NCBI GenBank assembly: GCA_027625915.1
Contig: JANTQA010000048.1
Location: 2,914,001 to 2,978,000, forward strand
DNA from: Anaeramoeba flamelloides
Taxonomy: Eukaryota; Metamonada; Anaeramoebidae
DNA length: 64,000 nucleotides
Direction: 5' to 3'
A program made the translations under genes and the position numbers. Below the pieces are notes generated by a model that saw only the letters and a list, made by a program, of their open reading frames with translations, made no database searches and had not been told where the DNA came from. The stretch's first letter is position 1; every line of letters begins with the position of its first letter. Below, in pieces: positions 45,981-59,148 of the stretch.

Positions 45981-46715
45981 ATAGATTCACAGAAAACAAC
46001 TTTTACAAAACCTTAAAGAATAAAAATTTTTTGCTTAATAGATCTCAATTTTAATTGAGAAAATTTTGTCAAACTTCGATCAAATATCCATTTATTAAAT
46101 CACTTATACTTCAATTGGTTTTATTGGCTGAGATTTGAATTGAAATATTAATAATTAAAAATCATAACAAAATAAAAATTTATTTTTCTAAATCAATACT
46201 TATCAACATAAAATAAAAAATATGTTTTCCCATTTTCAAGAATTAACTTAATTGCTAATAAAAATATTAAGTTACTTGTTTCATTTTGAAATATTTGGAA
46301 ACAGGCAAATTTTGGATTTCAAAGAAGAGACTCAAATTAATAAATTGTTTAGATGGGGTTAATTCATGCATTTTAGATGTCGAAACACAAATTACAAAAA
46401 AAATTTTTTCAAAGGATCTTGACAAGATTTCATTTTATTTTCAAAAATGGCTAACTCCCTTAAAATTTTATTTTCACATTTTTTTTTATGTTTGGTAGAT
46501 TGCTGGAAGCTTTGAAAAAATCGGTATAAATTATTTTATTAACAAGTGAATTTAATAATAAAAACTCACTAGAAACAAAAAAACTCATAAACTTTCTTTT
46601 CTGATCCTCTAAGAAACGTACAATATAAGAAATTATCTTTTTAGGGTTGCTCTTTTTATATTTGAAAAAAAAAAAATATATTCATTTTTTGTACATTATA
46701 ACTAAATTACTTCAA

Positions 46716-48749
46716 ATGACTGAAAAAAAGTTCAAATTGTACCAAACGAAAACCAATTTCTATATTGAAGACACAACAAAAACAGCTTTTCAAATTACAG
46801 GTATCTCACGTAAAGATTGTGCAACTACACAAGAAAAAACTTTTGATCGGAAAAAATTACAAAATGTTGATTCTATTGACATTTGGGGGATTTTGGGGAT
46901 TAACAGATTAGTGTTTGGGGACTATTTGGTTATTGTCACTGAAAGTAGTCATATTGGGATGATTTGTGAAAAGAAAGTATTCCAAATCAAAAACATTCAA
47001 ATTTTAAGAATAAATTTACCAAACAAATTTTCGAAAGAACAAGAAAATAACGAAGGAAAATATATGAAATTTTTGTCTGAATTTATTTTGTCTCAAAAAA
47101 TGTACTTTAGTTACAACTATGATCTTACAAATTCAAGACAACGCTTATCAAAATTTCACAACGAAAATAATCTTGATGAAAAGAAGAATAAAGTAAAAAA
47201 AACTGAAAATGAAAATGAAAAAGAAAAAGAACAAGAAGAAGAAAAAGAACAAGAAAAAGAAGAAGAAAAAGAAGAAGAAAAAGAAGAAGAAAAAGGAATT
47301 AATTTAAATTTCCCATCCTTTTCTCATATTGAGTCAAGATTTTTTTGGAACAAACCATTCTCCTTACCATTTAATCAATTAAAACAAAAAAATTATTTGC
47401 TTGTTACGATTGTAGGGTTTTTTAAATCCAAAAAATGCGTTTTAGGAGGAGAGAGGTTCCATTTTGCTTTGGTCTCAAGAAGAAGTATCAACAGAACAGG
47501 GACAAGGTTCAATAGGAGGGGCATTGATCTGAATGGGAATGTAGCAAATTATGTCGAAACAGAACAAATTGTCGAATACACAAAGAAAAGCTTAGTATCA
47601 AGCTACCTTCAGACAAGAGGATCCGTCCCGGTGTTTTGGGCCCAAAAAATCAATTTTTATTACAAGCCATTGCTTATTGTTGATCAACAGGTCAGTGACA
47701 AAACGAAAGAGCTTTCCTTTTCTAAGCATTTTGATTCCCAGTACCAAAAGTATGGGAAACAAATTGCAGTTTCGTTAATCAACACCAAAGGATATGAAAA
47801 AGCAATTGGTGACGAATTCACCAAGCAGGTGAATATTTACAATGAGAACAACCACGAGAATAAGGAGGAGAAGGAGAATACAATCAAATATATAGCCTTT
47901 GATTTTCATAAGGAATGCGCCAAGATGAAATGGGAAAGGCTCTCGATTCTCTTAAAGGAACTAAGCGTGGACCTGAGGAATTTTGGATTTTTTATGGAAA
48001 AATTGACTCAAAATGATCGACAGATCTTAACAACGCAAAAAGGAGTTGTCCGAACAAATTGTATGGATTGCTTAGATCGCACCAACGTTGTACAATCTAT
48101 GATCGACAGATACTTATTAAACATCCAATTTAAAGAATTTGGAATCCTAAGGAAGGATGAAAAGTTTGAATTAGATCAACAATTTGAGAATTTCTTTAAA
48201 AACGTTTGGGCAGACCATGCTGACGAAATTTCCATCCAATATTCAGGCACACCCGCTTTAAAAACCGATTTTACAAGAACCGGCAAACGATCACTTAATG
48301 GCAAGCTGAATGATGGCAAGAATTCAATAAAACGGTATTATTTAAATAATTTTAAAGATGGGGAAAGACAAGACCAATTTGATTTTTTTTTTGACAATGT
48401 TTCACAATCAAAGTTTTTAAAATATTTACAACAACTAAACTCGAAAAAAAACCAATTCGCGGGGATCAAATCAATATTATTATTAATATTTTGGTTGATG
48501 ATATATTTATTATCTTTCACTTTCCTCGGGAAAAATCATTTAAAACAAGCTTTGAAATCTAAATTAAATCTTCCCAAATTGGTTGACGATAACTTAAATG
48601 GAAAGGTTTTAACCAGAAATTTCAATAATGACAAGACCAAGAGTAATGATCAAAATAATAAAGAAAGCAAAAATTTCGAAATTTCAAATTCAATTAAAAA
48701 TATTAATGAGGCAGTTGAAATAATAAAAGAGAAGGAAATTGAAAAATAA
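46716..48749 (+). CDS. Sac1-type phosphoinositide phosphatase
   Basis: 677 residues from the first in-frame ATG (46716); an acceptor-like TTTTTAG lies about 70 bp upstream, so a 5' intron is possible. The N-terminal SacN region is followed by the catalytic Sac domain. The CX5R motif CMDCLDR sits in RTNCMDCLDRTN (catalytic Cys449, Arg455). WADHADEISIQYSGTPALKT and TRTGKRSLNGKLNDGKNSI match the conserved Sac1 segments after it. A hydrophobic helix at about 585-606 (LLLIFWLMIYLLSFTFLG) fits the C-terminal ER/Golgi membrane anchor; only one clear span is visible, where animal Sac1 has two. The family removes the 4-phosphate from PI4P and acts on other monophosphates. A Lys/Glu-rich insert (about 157-195) and a charged, partly coiled-coil-like tail after the anchor are lineage-specific. 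Confidence 0.92.
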   Translation: MTEKKFKLYQTKTNFYIEDTTKTAFQITGISRKDCATTQEKTFDRKKLQNVDSIDIWGILGINRLVFGDYLVIVTESSHIGMICEKKVFQIKNIQILRINLPNKFSKEQENNEGKYMKFLSEFILSQKMYFSYNYDLTNSRQRLSKFHNENNLDEKKNKVKKTENENEKEKEQEEEKEQEKEEEKEEEKEEEKGINLNFPSFSHIESRFFWNKPFSLPFNQLKQKNYLLVTIVGFFKSKKCVLGGERFHFALVSRRSINRTGTRFNRRGIDLNGNVANYVETEQIVEYTKKSLVSSYLQTRGSVPVFWAQKINFYYKPLLIVDQQVSDKTKELSFSKHFDSQYQKYGKQIAVSLINTKGYEKAIGDEFTKQVNIYNENNHENKEEKENTIKYIAFDFHKECAKMKWERLSILLKELSVDLRNFGFFMEKLTQNDRQILTTQKGVVRTNCMDCLDRTNVVQSMIDRYLLNIQFKEFGILRKDEKFELDQQFENFFKNVWADHADEISIQYSGTPALKTDFTRTGKRSLNGKLNDGKNSIKRYYLNNFKDGERQDQFDFFFDNVSQSKFLKYLQQLNSKKNQFAGIKSILLLIFWLMIYLLSFTFLGKNHLKQALKSKLNLPKLVDDNLNGKVLTRNFNNDKTKSNDQNNKESKNFEISNSIKNINEAVEIIKEKEIEK

Positions 48750-48795
48750 TATTTTTGATGGATATTTCTAATATTTATCTTTATTTTTCAATTTG

Positions 48796-48820
48796 TTATT
48801 ATTATTATTATTATTATTAT
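48796..48820. repeat. (TTA)n microsatellite
   Basis: About eight uninterrupted TTA units just after the Sac1 stop. Confidence 0.9.
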
Positions 48821-49423
48821 GACTTTATTTTTTTTCTAATTATCTTACATCTGCTTTTTTTATGGATTTTTATTTTTTTTAAATTTATGAATTCAAGGCA
48901 ATAGTTTTTACCACAAATTACGAAAATATTAAAATATGCTATTGATATTTTTATTTAACAGTTATTTTTTCTATTTAAGCACTTTTAATTCAAGAACAAA
49001 TAAATTAAAACATATAATAATTTTTTTTTTTTTTCTCATTTTTTCAAAAAGAAAAAAATATTAATGTGAATTATAAATATTGAATTATTTTCCATATTTC
49101 CAATAATTTTCAAAGAAAAATATCAAAAAAAATTAATTTTTTTTTTAAATTTTATGGTAAATTGATTTCTTGAATCAAGGGTAAAATAAATATAAATTCA
49201 TTATAAGAATTGTGAAACTTTTTCATGATCAGATCATAAACGAACCCAACAGAAATAACTCACAACCCTGAAACTTTTTTCTAAAACAAATATCTACATT
49301 TTTTCAAAATTTTCAACTTAAAATATGTGATAATTCTTATTTACATCATACAATTCCACTACATCTTCTAATAATTAAAACATTGAAAGTACGTATTTTT
49401 TTTTGTTATAATAAAATCACATC

Positions 49424-49994
49424 CAGGGTTCACATTTTGATTTTTTTTTGAAATAATTCATAATAATTCTTTTTTTGATTCCATAGAATCAAATGATTCT
49501 TTTTTCTTCTAATTATAAGTCTCAACTCATTTCTTGTTTACATTTGTTTTACAAGGAATCACACTATTCTCGAAATTTAATAATTAATAATTTTTTTTTT
49601 ATTTTCAAAAGGAATTTTATATATCTCAAAAAAAAAAATATTTAAGGTTTTTCTTTTTTAGATTTTAGTTTTCATCATCTTTTCATCAACCCTAAAGTTG
49701 TTAAGTTTCTTCCTGAGAAGAAAATTATTTTACTTTGAAATGGATTCAAAAGATTCTTTTTTTTTTTTTTTTGATAGATTTTTGGTACTAAATAAAAATT
49801 CTTTATTTGATTACATGGAATAAGAATAAAATAATTTTTAATGGTTTTGAAAAATTATTCTTTGAAGGAACTTTAACAAGTGGAAAATGGTTGATAAAAA
49901 TTGATTCTATTGGAATCATTTTAATATTATGATTCCAGATTTTAATTTTTGAGATTCTAAAAATTCCAAAAATGGAATCATTTTGGGAACTCTG
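49424..49994. mobile_element. 571-bp hAT-like MITE with near-perfect 8-bp duplication
   Basis: Left end CAGGGTTCACATTTTGATT and right end, in reverse complement, CAGAGTTCCCAAAATGATTC are imperfect inverted termini starting CAG. Flanks are ATCACATC (49416-49423) and ATCACATT (49995-50002), a 7-of-8 match. CAGGG-type ends with 8-bp duplications are typical of hAT elements. The interior has several GATTC/GAATC palindromes and no open frame. Confidence 0.65.
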
Positions 49995-51625
49995 ATCACA
50001 TTTACTGATTATTTTTTTTCTCTACTTACTTCATTGTCAACATATTTGTTATTTGAGAATTATTTGCTTAAGATTCCTCACTTGTTTTTTGTTAAAAAAA
50101 TTTTTTTTTAATTTTTTATTATTTACTTTTTGCAAATTTTTTTTACAAATAATTATTTTTTTGTCAATGTTACTGTATTTTAAATTTTAAAAAAATGGTT
50201 CTTTATTTAATTATGAAAATAAATTCAAATTATGCCTTAAGAAAAAAATAAAACCTTTAATCTTTTAAATTAATTCTTTAAGAATTTTATTATATCATGT
50301 GAATTGAATATCTCTATCTATTATAATACTTGTTTACCACTATATAACATGAGAACTGATGAAGAAACAAATTAAAAATATCAACTCTCAATTCATTCAG
50401 AAGGTTGAAATTAAAGTATTTGACAAATTTTATTTTAAATCATCAGTATTTAATATTGATTTTAAGTTAATTTAATTTTTTTTTTTTTACGATTGATAAT
50501 AAATTTTATTTTTGCAAAGTTTAAAATTCCCATTAAATAATTTTAGATTAAAAATTTTAGGATTATTTCTCATTGTTTGCTTAAAAACCGAATAAGATAA
50601 ATCAAAAATATGATTATTTCATTTTTTTTAATTTTATTGTTAATTTATTTTTTTGGCTTTAGTTTCAATATTGAAAGATTTTTGAAATGTAGTAACTAAA
50701 ATAAAGAAATCTCAAAATTAAAGGCTTTTTTTTTGGAAAAATTCCTTTAATCACTGCCATCACAAAATAAGAAATTTGTTGTTTTTTTTGGAAGTTTTCT
50801 CATTTATAAAAGTGTCTGACGAGTGATTTGAATATTCATTTTTCTTATTTTTCTTGGAATAAAGTTGGGTAAAAAACTAATTATAATTTAACTTTTATGT
50901 AAGGCATTTTTCTTTGGTCTTATAATGTACAATCCTTCATGGAAAAAATAAAACTTGCTTTTCATCTGAGATAGGTATTTACCCAAAATACAAGAGATAG
51001 TTTCACAACAATAAATTAAAAATTTCCTTTTCAATTTTTGAGTAAAAGAAAAAAAAAATAATTTCTAAACCAAAAGGATATCTTCTTCGACAAGATTTTT
51101 TGATACAAACGTGATTTTTCTTTAACTGTGATACTTTTTGTGTATGTAAACAAAGGCCATGAAACTTGGCAATACACTTAATGTATTTAGTAACATTCTA
51201 TTGTATTTAAAAAAGAAAGCAAGTGATTTGGAGTCAAAACATCAAAGAAAAATCCAAAATACTTTTTTCAAATTCAAACAAACCCAAATACTTCAATAGT
51301 TTATTAAATGGAATTTGTTGTCATTTTAAACACATTATATAGACTATCAAGTTTCCTCCTCCTTGGGAACTTACCAGAAAAAGTATCACCTTTTTTGAAA
51401 AATATCTCAATTTTTATAAAAACACTTGAAAAAGAAGATATCCTTTTCAATGAAGTGTAGTCTTTTGAGGTATTAAAAAGACCTTTAACTTCACTTAAAT
51501 AGTAGTAAATATTTCCTTGTGGTTTTGTGAAAGTTAAAAAAATATTATCAAAAATTTTCGCCTCAACACTAAGTTTTCATTTTTTCATAAATTTGTTCAA
51601 CCAAATTGTCTTTCTTTGGGAAGCA

Positions 51626-53221
51626 ATGAAAAGAAAAAAAAAGGACTTGATTGTGCCAAACATTTCTTTTTCTATTCAAGAAAAAAACCCCACAACCCAG
51701 GAGACTCTGAAAAAAAAAAAAACTCAACAAAAACGTAAAAAAAGAAAGAAAAACAAAAAAAAATTAGTTTTCAAACAAAAACAAAAACAAAAACAACAAC
51801 AACAACAGCAACAGCAACAACAACAGCAGCAACAGCGACAACAACAAAATGAAAACCCCTTACTACAAAAAATGATTTACAAAAAAGCAATAGAATCAAA
51901 TTGGCTTGAAATTAGGTCAGGGGTTGTTCATAAAATTGATTATGACAACACAGATTTTGAAGCAGTTTTTAACAACAACAAAGAACCTGTCTATCAAGCA
52001 ATCAGGAAACAACATTTCAAAATGTCAAAAAAGCCTTTTGATTTTAATAAAACCAAAAACAAACAAGTACATCTCATGATCCAACAAGATTTTTCTCGCT
52101 TGTTGGTTTGTAAATTTTTTTCTGATCCAAACTTAACAAAAGAAGAGCAATTCAAATTCTGTCAAAAGAAAATTGTAAGTCAGTACATTGCAAAACGATT
52201 AGCTTCCGAATTCAATAAGCAATCACCTTTTCAATCGATAGATTTTATTGAAAATTTTCTGATTGAATTTGAAGAAGAGGATCAAGATTATTGCGTTTGT
52301 TATGCAGAGCCGTACCTCAAAGGCAAATTTATAAGATCTTCTAAAAAATTAAAACCCCTACTGACCCAAAGACAATTTCAAGCACTTTATTCTTTTTCAC
52401 ACTTCACCTTCAATTTTTCAAAATATAAAATTCTCGTTTCAGATTTGCATGGTGTCTGTAAAGACGGTTATCTATTAACAGATCCCACCATTTATTCACA
52501 ATCTTGCTTTTTGTACAGTATAAATAATCTGATGAATAACGATAATAATGATTTGTTAAGAAATAATAATACGATCCATACAGTTTTTGAAAATTTATTT
52601 CAGAAACACCGACAATGCAAAACCTGGAACAATTTCAAATTAAAGAAAAACGCAATTAAAATGGACAAAGAAAATAACGGAAATGAGAGGAACTTAAATG
52701 TATTTTGTAAAAATATATATTGTGGAAATGATAAAACGATCAGCCGTAGTACTTTTAAGCACTCCGAAGATTTTTTTTGTAAAAGCTGTGAAAATATTGA
52801 ATTAAAAAAAAAAAAAAGAACAAATTTGATTGAAAAAGAAAAACACAACACAATTGGTAACCTTCGAGAAAATGTAAAAAAAGATGATCAAAATCCAAAC
52901 AAACCAATTTTTAAAAATCAATTTGAAAAACAAATACCACAAAATACTATACAATTAGAAGAAGAAGAAGAAGAAGAAGAAGAAGAAGAAGGAGAAGAAG
53001 GAGAACAACAACAACAAGAAGAACAAGAAGAAGAAAAAGCAAAACAGGAAGATAAAGTTATAAGAGAAAAAAGAAGAGAAATTATAGAAATAGAAGAAAT
53101 TGAAATCGATGAAATAAGATCTGAAATAAATATTGACGAAGAAGATGAAGATGAAGATGAAGAAGACGACGAGGATGATGATGATGGCATAATCAACATT
53201 GATGACGAGGACGAAGATTAA
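51626..53221 (+). CDS. Alpha-kinase (eEF2K/MHCK type), divergent
   Basis: 531 residues from the first in-frame ATG (51626). A basic N-terminus, a Gln run (about 52-76), then an alpha-kinase-like domain (about 85-355). Visible landmarks: HLMIQQDFSRLLVCKFF with a Lys near 163 at the ATP-binding position; YAEPYLKGKF with Glu near 228; LVSDLHGV (Asp near 273); LLTDPTIYS (Asp near 289), the family's catalytic wording. After this the usual glycine-rich nucleotide loop is not visible; an Asn/Asp-rich segment stands there, and the family's final His/Cys zinc site is reduced to FQKHRQCKTW. A separate Cys set (CKNIYC ... CKSC, about 375-410) could bind zinc. The tail is Glu/Asp-rich with runs of slippage-prone GAA and GAT repeats. 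The family phosphorylates Thr/Ser in targets such as eEF2 or myosin heavy chain; the substrate here is unknown, and reduced activity is possible. Confidence 0.8.
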   Translation: MKRKKKDLIVPNISFSIQEKNPTTQETLKKKKTQQKRKKRKKNKKKLVFKQKQKQKQQQQQQQQQQQQQQRQQQNENPLLQKMIYKKAIESNWLEIRSGVVHKIDYDNTDFEAVFNNNKEPVYQAIRKQHFKMSKKPFDFNKTKNKQVHLMIQQDFSRLLVCKFFSDPNLTKEEQFKFCQKKIVSQYIAKRLASEFNKQSPFQSIDFIENFLIEFEEEDQDYCVCYAEPYLKGKFIRSSKKLKPLLTQRQFQALYSFSHFTFNFSKYKILVSDLHGVCKDGYLLTDPTIYSQSCFLYSINNLMNNDNNDLLRNNNTIHTVFENLFQKHRQCKTWNNFKLKKNAIKMDKENNGNERNLNVFCKNIYCGNDKTISRSTFKHSEDFFCKSCENIELKKKKRTNLIEKEKHNTIGNLRENVKKDDQNPNKPIFKNQFEKQIPQNTIQLEEEEEEEEEEEGEEGEQQQQEEQEEEKAKQEDKVIREKRREIIEIEEIEIDEIRSEINIDEEDEDEDEEDDEDDDDGIINIDDEDED

Positions 53222-53266
53222 AAGAAGAAGAAGAAGAAACAACAATAATAATCAGAAGAAAATAAA

Positions 53267-53460
53267 TAGATAAAAATACAGAAGAAAAAAGAAAAAAAAA
53301 AATCAGCATTGAGATAGGAAATATCCAAGATAAAGATCAAAATTCTAATAAAACAAATTTGAAAAAAGAATTTGAAAAAAACAACTATTACAAAATAACT
53401 TTTCGTTATAAGAAGAAAAATAATTCTTTTATGGTGGAAATAGAGCAGTGTCCCTATTAA
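53267..53460 (+). CDS. Coding-like tail downstream of the alpha-kinase, other frame
   Basis: About 64 codons are open from 53266/53267 to TAA at 53458-53460, in a frame different from the kinase. They translate to a Lys/Glu stretch, then ISIEIGNIQDKDQNSNKT, then NYYKITFRYKKKNNSFMVEI and EQCPY. The second half has an alternating hydrophobic (beta-strand-like) pattern unlike translated intergenic DNA. AATAAATAG just before could serve as an acceptor, but I see no GT donor in the last ~120 bases of the kinase frame. So this is either a C-terminal part cut off by slippage in the GAA/GAT repeats, or an exon spliced from further upstream. Unknown domain. Confidence 0.35.
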
Positions 53461-55632
<2,172 letters not shown>

Positions 55633-58600
55633 ATGGATTGGCACAGAGTTCACGAAGTAACCACCCAAGAAGTTTTTGATTCCGAAGAATGGACACATCA
55701 ATTCAAAAGCAGTATTCAACAAAAAACCTTTAATAACCTTCGTACACTCCGAAAGCAGATCCAAAGGTCTACACTTGATTGTCTTTCACAATACTCTTAC
55801 ACCCCTGCACCAAACAAAAGCATTACATTTTCCAAAAAATTTGTTTTAGAACAAGCAAAGAATACAGTTATGCAGGAAACATTCCCAAAGCTTGAAAAGT
55901 CACCAAATTTTGAAACAGAATTTTTTATCCAAAACATGGATTGCCTCCAGTCAGCTCATAATTTTTTGAACGAGGAAATAGAAAACGAAAACTACGATGG
56001 AACGACAAAAATTGCTTGTCTTAACATGGCGTCTTCATCAAATCCAGGGGGAGGTATGATTTGATTTTATTTGGCACTTTATCTAAATAACTGATTTCAA
56101 GACTTAAATAACAAACCTGTTTTTTTTTTTTTTTTTCATTTCTACTCCATTTTGTTATTTTTCTTCCTTTCTCTTTTCTTTTTAGGATTTATGGGAGGTG
56201 CTGGTGCCCAAGAGGAAAACTTGTTTCGAAGAACTAACCTTTTCCAATTAATGAGAGATAAAAAACTCATCAAGCAAAGACCCTGGAGTTATCCATTAGA
56301 TGATTCCACACTTTATTGCCCAAAGTTTGTATTTTTTTTTTTCTTTTTAATTCTTTGTATTTCTTGTGTTTCTTCAATACATTTTAATTATCCTCAACTA
56401 CCAGCTTTTTCAATTCATGGTGAGAGATTGTTAGGTTTAAAGGATTACTTTCAATACCGGCATTCGAAATTTACAAGTGTTAAAATGTCATTTCCTTAAT
56501 GGTATTTACAGAAAAAATGGGATCAAATTTTCACTTCATTTTCTTATTTTTCTTTTTGATGAATAGAGTTCTCAAATAAATAAAGTTGTAATTTGTGCTC
56601 TCTATTAATTTGCTTGGAACTTTTTTTATAGTTATTATTTTGAGTCGATTTGTTGATCTAAGAAATCTAAATGAAACTTGGGTAAAAGATAATCAGTCGA
56701 AATTTTTTAATTTTATCCCACTTTTATTCAAAGAAATTTTTTGTAATTTGTGATCTCGATTTATTTGTTTGGTTTCTTTTTTATGCGATATATTGTATAT
56801 TTTGGGTTCACAAATTGAGTAAACTAACAATCCTAAATACAAGTAACTTTGAAGAAAATACAAAAGAAAATAAGCCGAAATTTTGTCTCAGCTAATTTCA
56901 AATACCAATATCTTTTTTTCAATTATTCCATTAATTTAGAACTGACAGCTAATCAAAAAATATTCCAAGAGTAACAATGAAAATTACCAATTCAATAAAA
57001 ACAAGAGAACAAGTTTCAATTAAGGGATTAGCGCCACACAAAAGTCTTTTCTAATTAAAGAATGCTGTAATTGAGTGAAGAAGATAAAAGTGCACCAATG
57101 GTTCAAATGATTTCTGTGACTCTAAAAAAAATCTATTAGAAATCTTCTACACAATAAATTGTTACATTTTTTACTAACGCTCACATTTTAAAAATAATCA
57201 TTTTGAAAAATTGTTTTTTTATTTCTTTTCCAAATCTAAAAATAGAAACGAAAATAATAGTATATTCCAGTATTTAGTAATTCATCTTTAGAACTTCCAA
57301 AAGTAACTGTTTTTTTAATTTCAAGATTTATTCCATAATAATTATCAACATAAAAACAATCAAAGGATGATTGCTTTTGAATTTCTTTCAGATGAGTGAT
57401 ATCTGTATTTTCAATATATTTTCAATGTGTTGTAAAATAATTGGTCAAAGATAAAATCTATTTCGAGGAAATTATTTTGTATTTTAAAAAAATAGAATTT
57501 TTTAACAACTAATCCACATTTTGAGACATCTTTAAGAAAAAGATATTTTTCAATTCTGAAGTCTTTAGATTCATGAATCGGCCTCTAAATATGTCTCGAA
57601 ATGCAGATTTTTTTCTGAAAATCTTTGGGTTTTTTTACTAAAGACAAGGATATTTTTAAATAAATTAAAGGAATTAAACTTGTATGAAATAATTTCAAAT
57701 TTTGAAAGTTTAAGATTATTTTCGTTAATTAATAATCATGCAAAGTATTTTTTTTTCAACTCAAACTTTTTATTTGTAAAAATTACAAGTATATAATTCT
57801 TGATAACTACTGATAAGAAAGAGATTAGTTTCACAAAAAAGTTTAGGATAGTACTTAGCCACTATGGAATGATTTTGGGAAATCATTAGGTTATTCGAAA
57901 AAGTTTGAAAATTTTCTGATCTTCTAATTTTGGAAATCAATTTGAATAAAATGAGAAGTATTTTACTAATAAATTAGACCTTAAAAATGTTAAAGTTATA
58001 TTAGAAGAGTTTAACCAATTTTTTTGCTACGTTTTTTAATCTCATAAATCCCAAAAGATCGTAACGCTCAAGGATTTACTACATTGGAAAATTCATTTGG
58101 TTCAAGGAACCCAATTATTTGATCAATCTACGACAAAGAAAAAAGCCCATCAATTGTTCCTTAAAGGTTGGAAATTGAATCAATTCCCTTTCTTTGTTTA
58201 AAAACATTGCCGAAAACCAAAAAAGTGTTTTTGGTTTTGATTCGAAAGAAATCAATATCATTTTTAAAAAAAATAAAAAAATTTTGGTCGATTTTTTCTT
58301 CGGAAAAAGAGAAAATAGACCATTTATAAGAAGAATTTCAAAAGGAGAAAAAATCAAATCCACATTTACAAATTTCAGAAAAAAGAAAAAAAAAAAAAAC
58401 ATTTTATTTTTACTAGGTCAAGTCAAGAATTTTTCGAGGAATATGCTCAAAATCATTCATTATTAAGAACTACAAAATAGATGCAGGTTTTTATGTTTGA
58501 TCACCATCAGATGTTTCTTAACAAGTATAAAATAAAAGGGGAGATAGAGACTCATTGAAAAGTTTTGCGATCTATTTTATCTCTGGAAATTTAAACCAAG

Positions 58601-59117
58601 TTTTATCATCGATGTAGAAAATGTAAAATTTAAATTCAATGTTTTCGATAACGTTATTGGGAGAAAAAGATCCTTTGAAGAAAAAGTTCTTCAAAGTACC
58701 ATTGAAAAATAACAAATTAATTGGTTTTGACTTAAATTTGTTTTCGTTTGTTTGTTTATTGTCTTTAGTTGTGTAGAAGTAGATCCTGAGTACAAAAAAT
58801 AAATAGTATCTCATATTGCTTCATTTGTTCAAAAATCACCAGTTAAAAATTCCATGTTTTGGATCTCCTTCCAGACTCAAAATATGATATTGTTCTGGCG
58901 CTATGATGATATTAATCGTCTTTCTTCGAACTCCTCAATATCATCTTATATCATTTCGAACAATATCATATTTCTCGTTCTTCCAGGCCAAACTTGTAAC
59001 ATAACAAAGTGATTGTTTCCAAATCAAAACAATAAAGCCAGAAATCCAAAAATATCAGCATGAATTTCCTTTCATAAATTTAATTACAATAGCACCAAGA
59101 GTGTAATTTACACTTTC

Positions 59118-59148
<31 letters not shown>

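Larger units (their letters stand above)
42719..46715. other. 4-kb intergenic region, repeats only
   Basis: Holds the 42992-43435 and 43500-43790 dispersed repeats and the 45211-45980 foldback. Open frames at 44377-44571, 45066-45334 and 46286-46498 look like chance or lie in repeats. Confidence 0.55.
48750..51625. other. Intergenic between Sac1 and the alpha-kinase
   Basis: Holds a (TTA)n tract (48796-48820) and a hAT-like MITE (49424-49994). The rest is A/T runs with no recognised gene. Confidence 0.6.

Noticed and set aside
46647-46715. Upstream extension of the Sac1 frame
   Set aside because: Starts at TTG, not ATG, and reads as Lys/Leu/Tyr non-coding sequence; the ATG at 46716 gives a normal Sac1 N-terminus.
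51527-51625. Upstream extension of the alpha-kinase frame
   Set aside because: Begins at GTG; the hydrophobic leader-like stretch is probably 5' untranslated sequence.
52918-53245. Poly-Ser and poly-Phe/Leu minus-strand frames
   Set aside because: Antisense of the Glu/Asp-rich tail of the alpha-kinase.
58115-58466. Overlapping frames on both strands in PARG-like intron 2
   Set aside because: Lys/Phe-rich and lacking splice signals consistent with the PARG reading frame.
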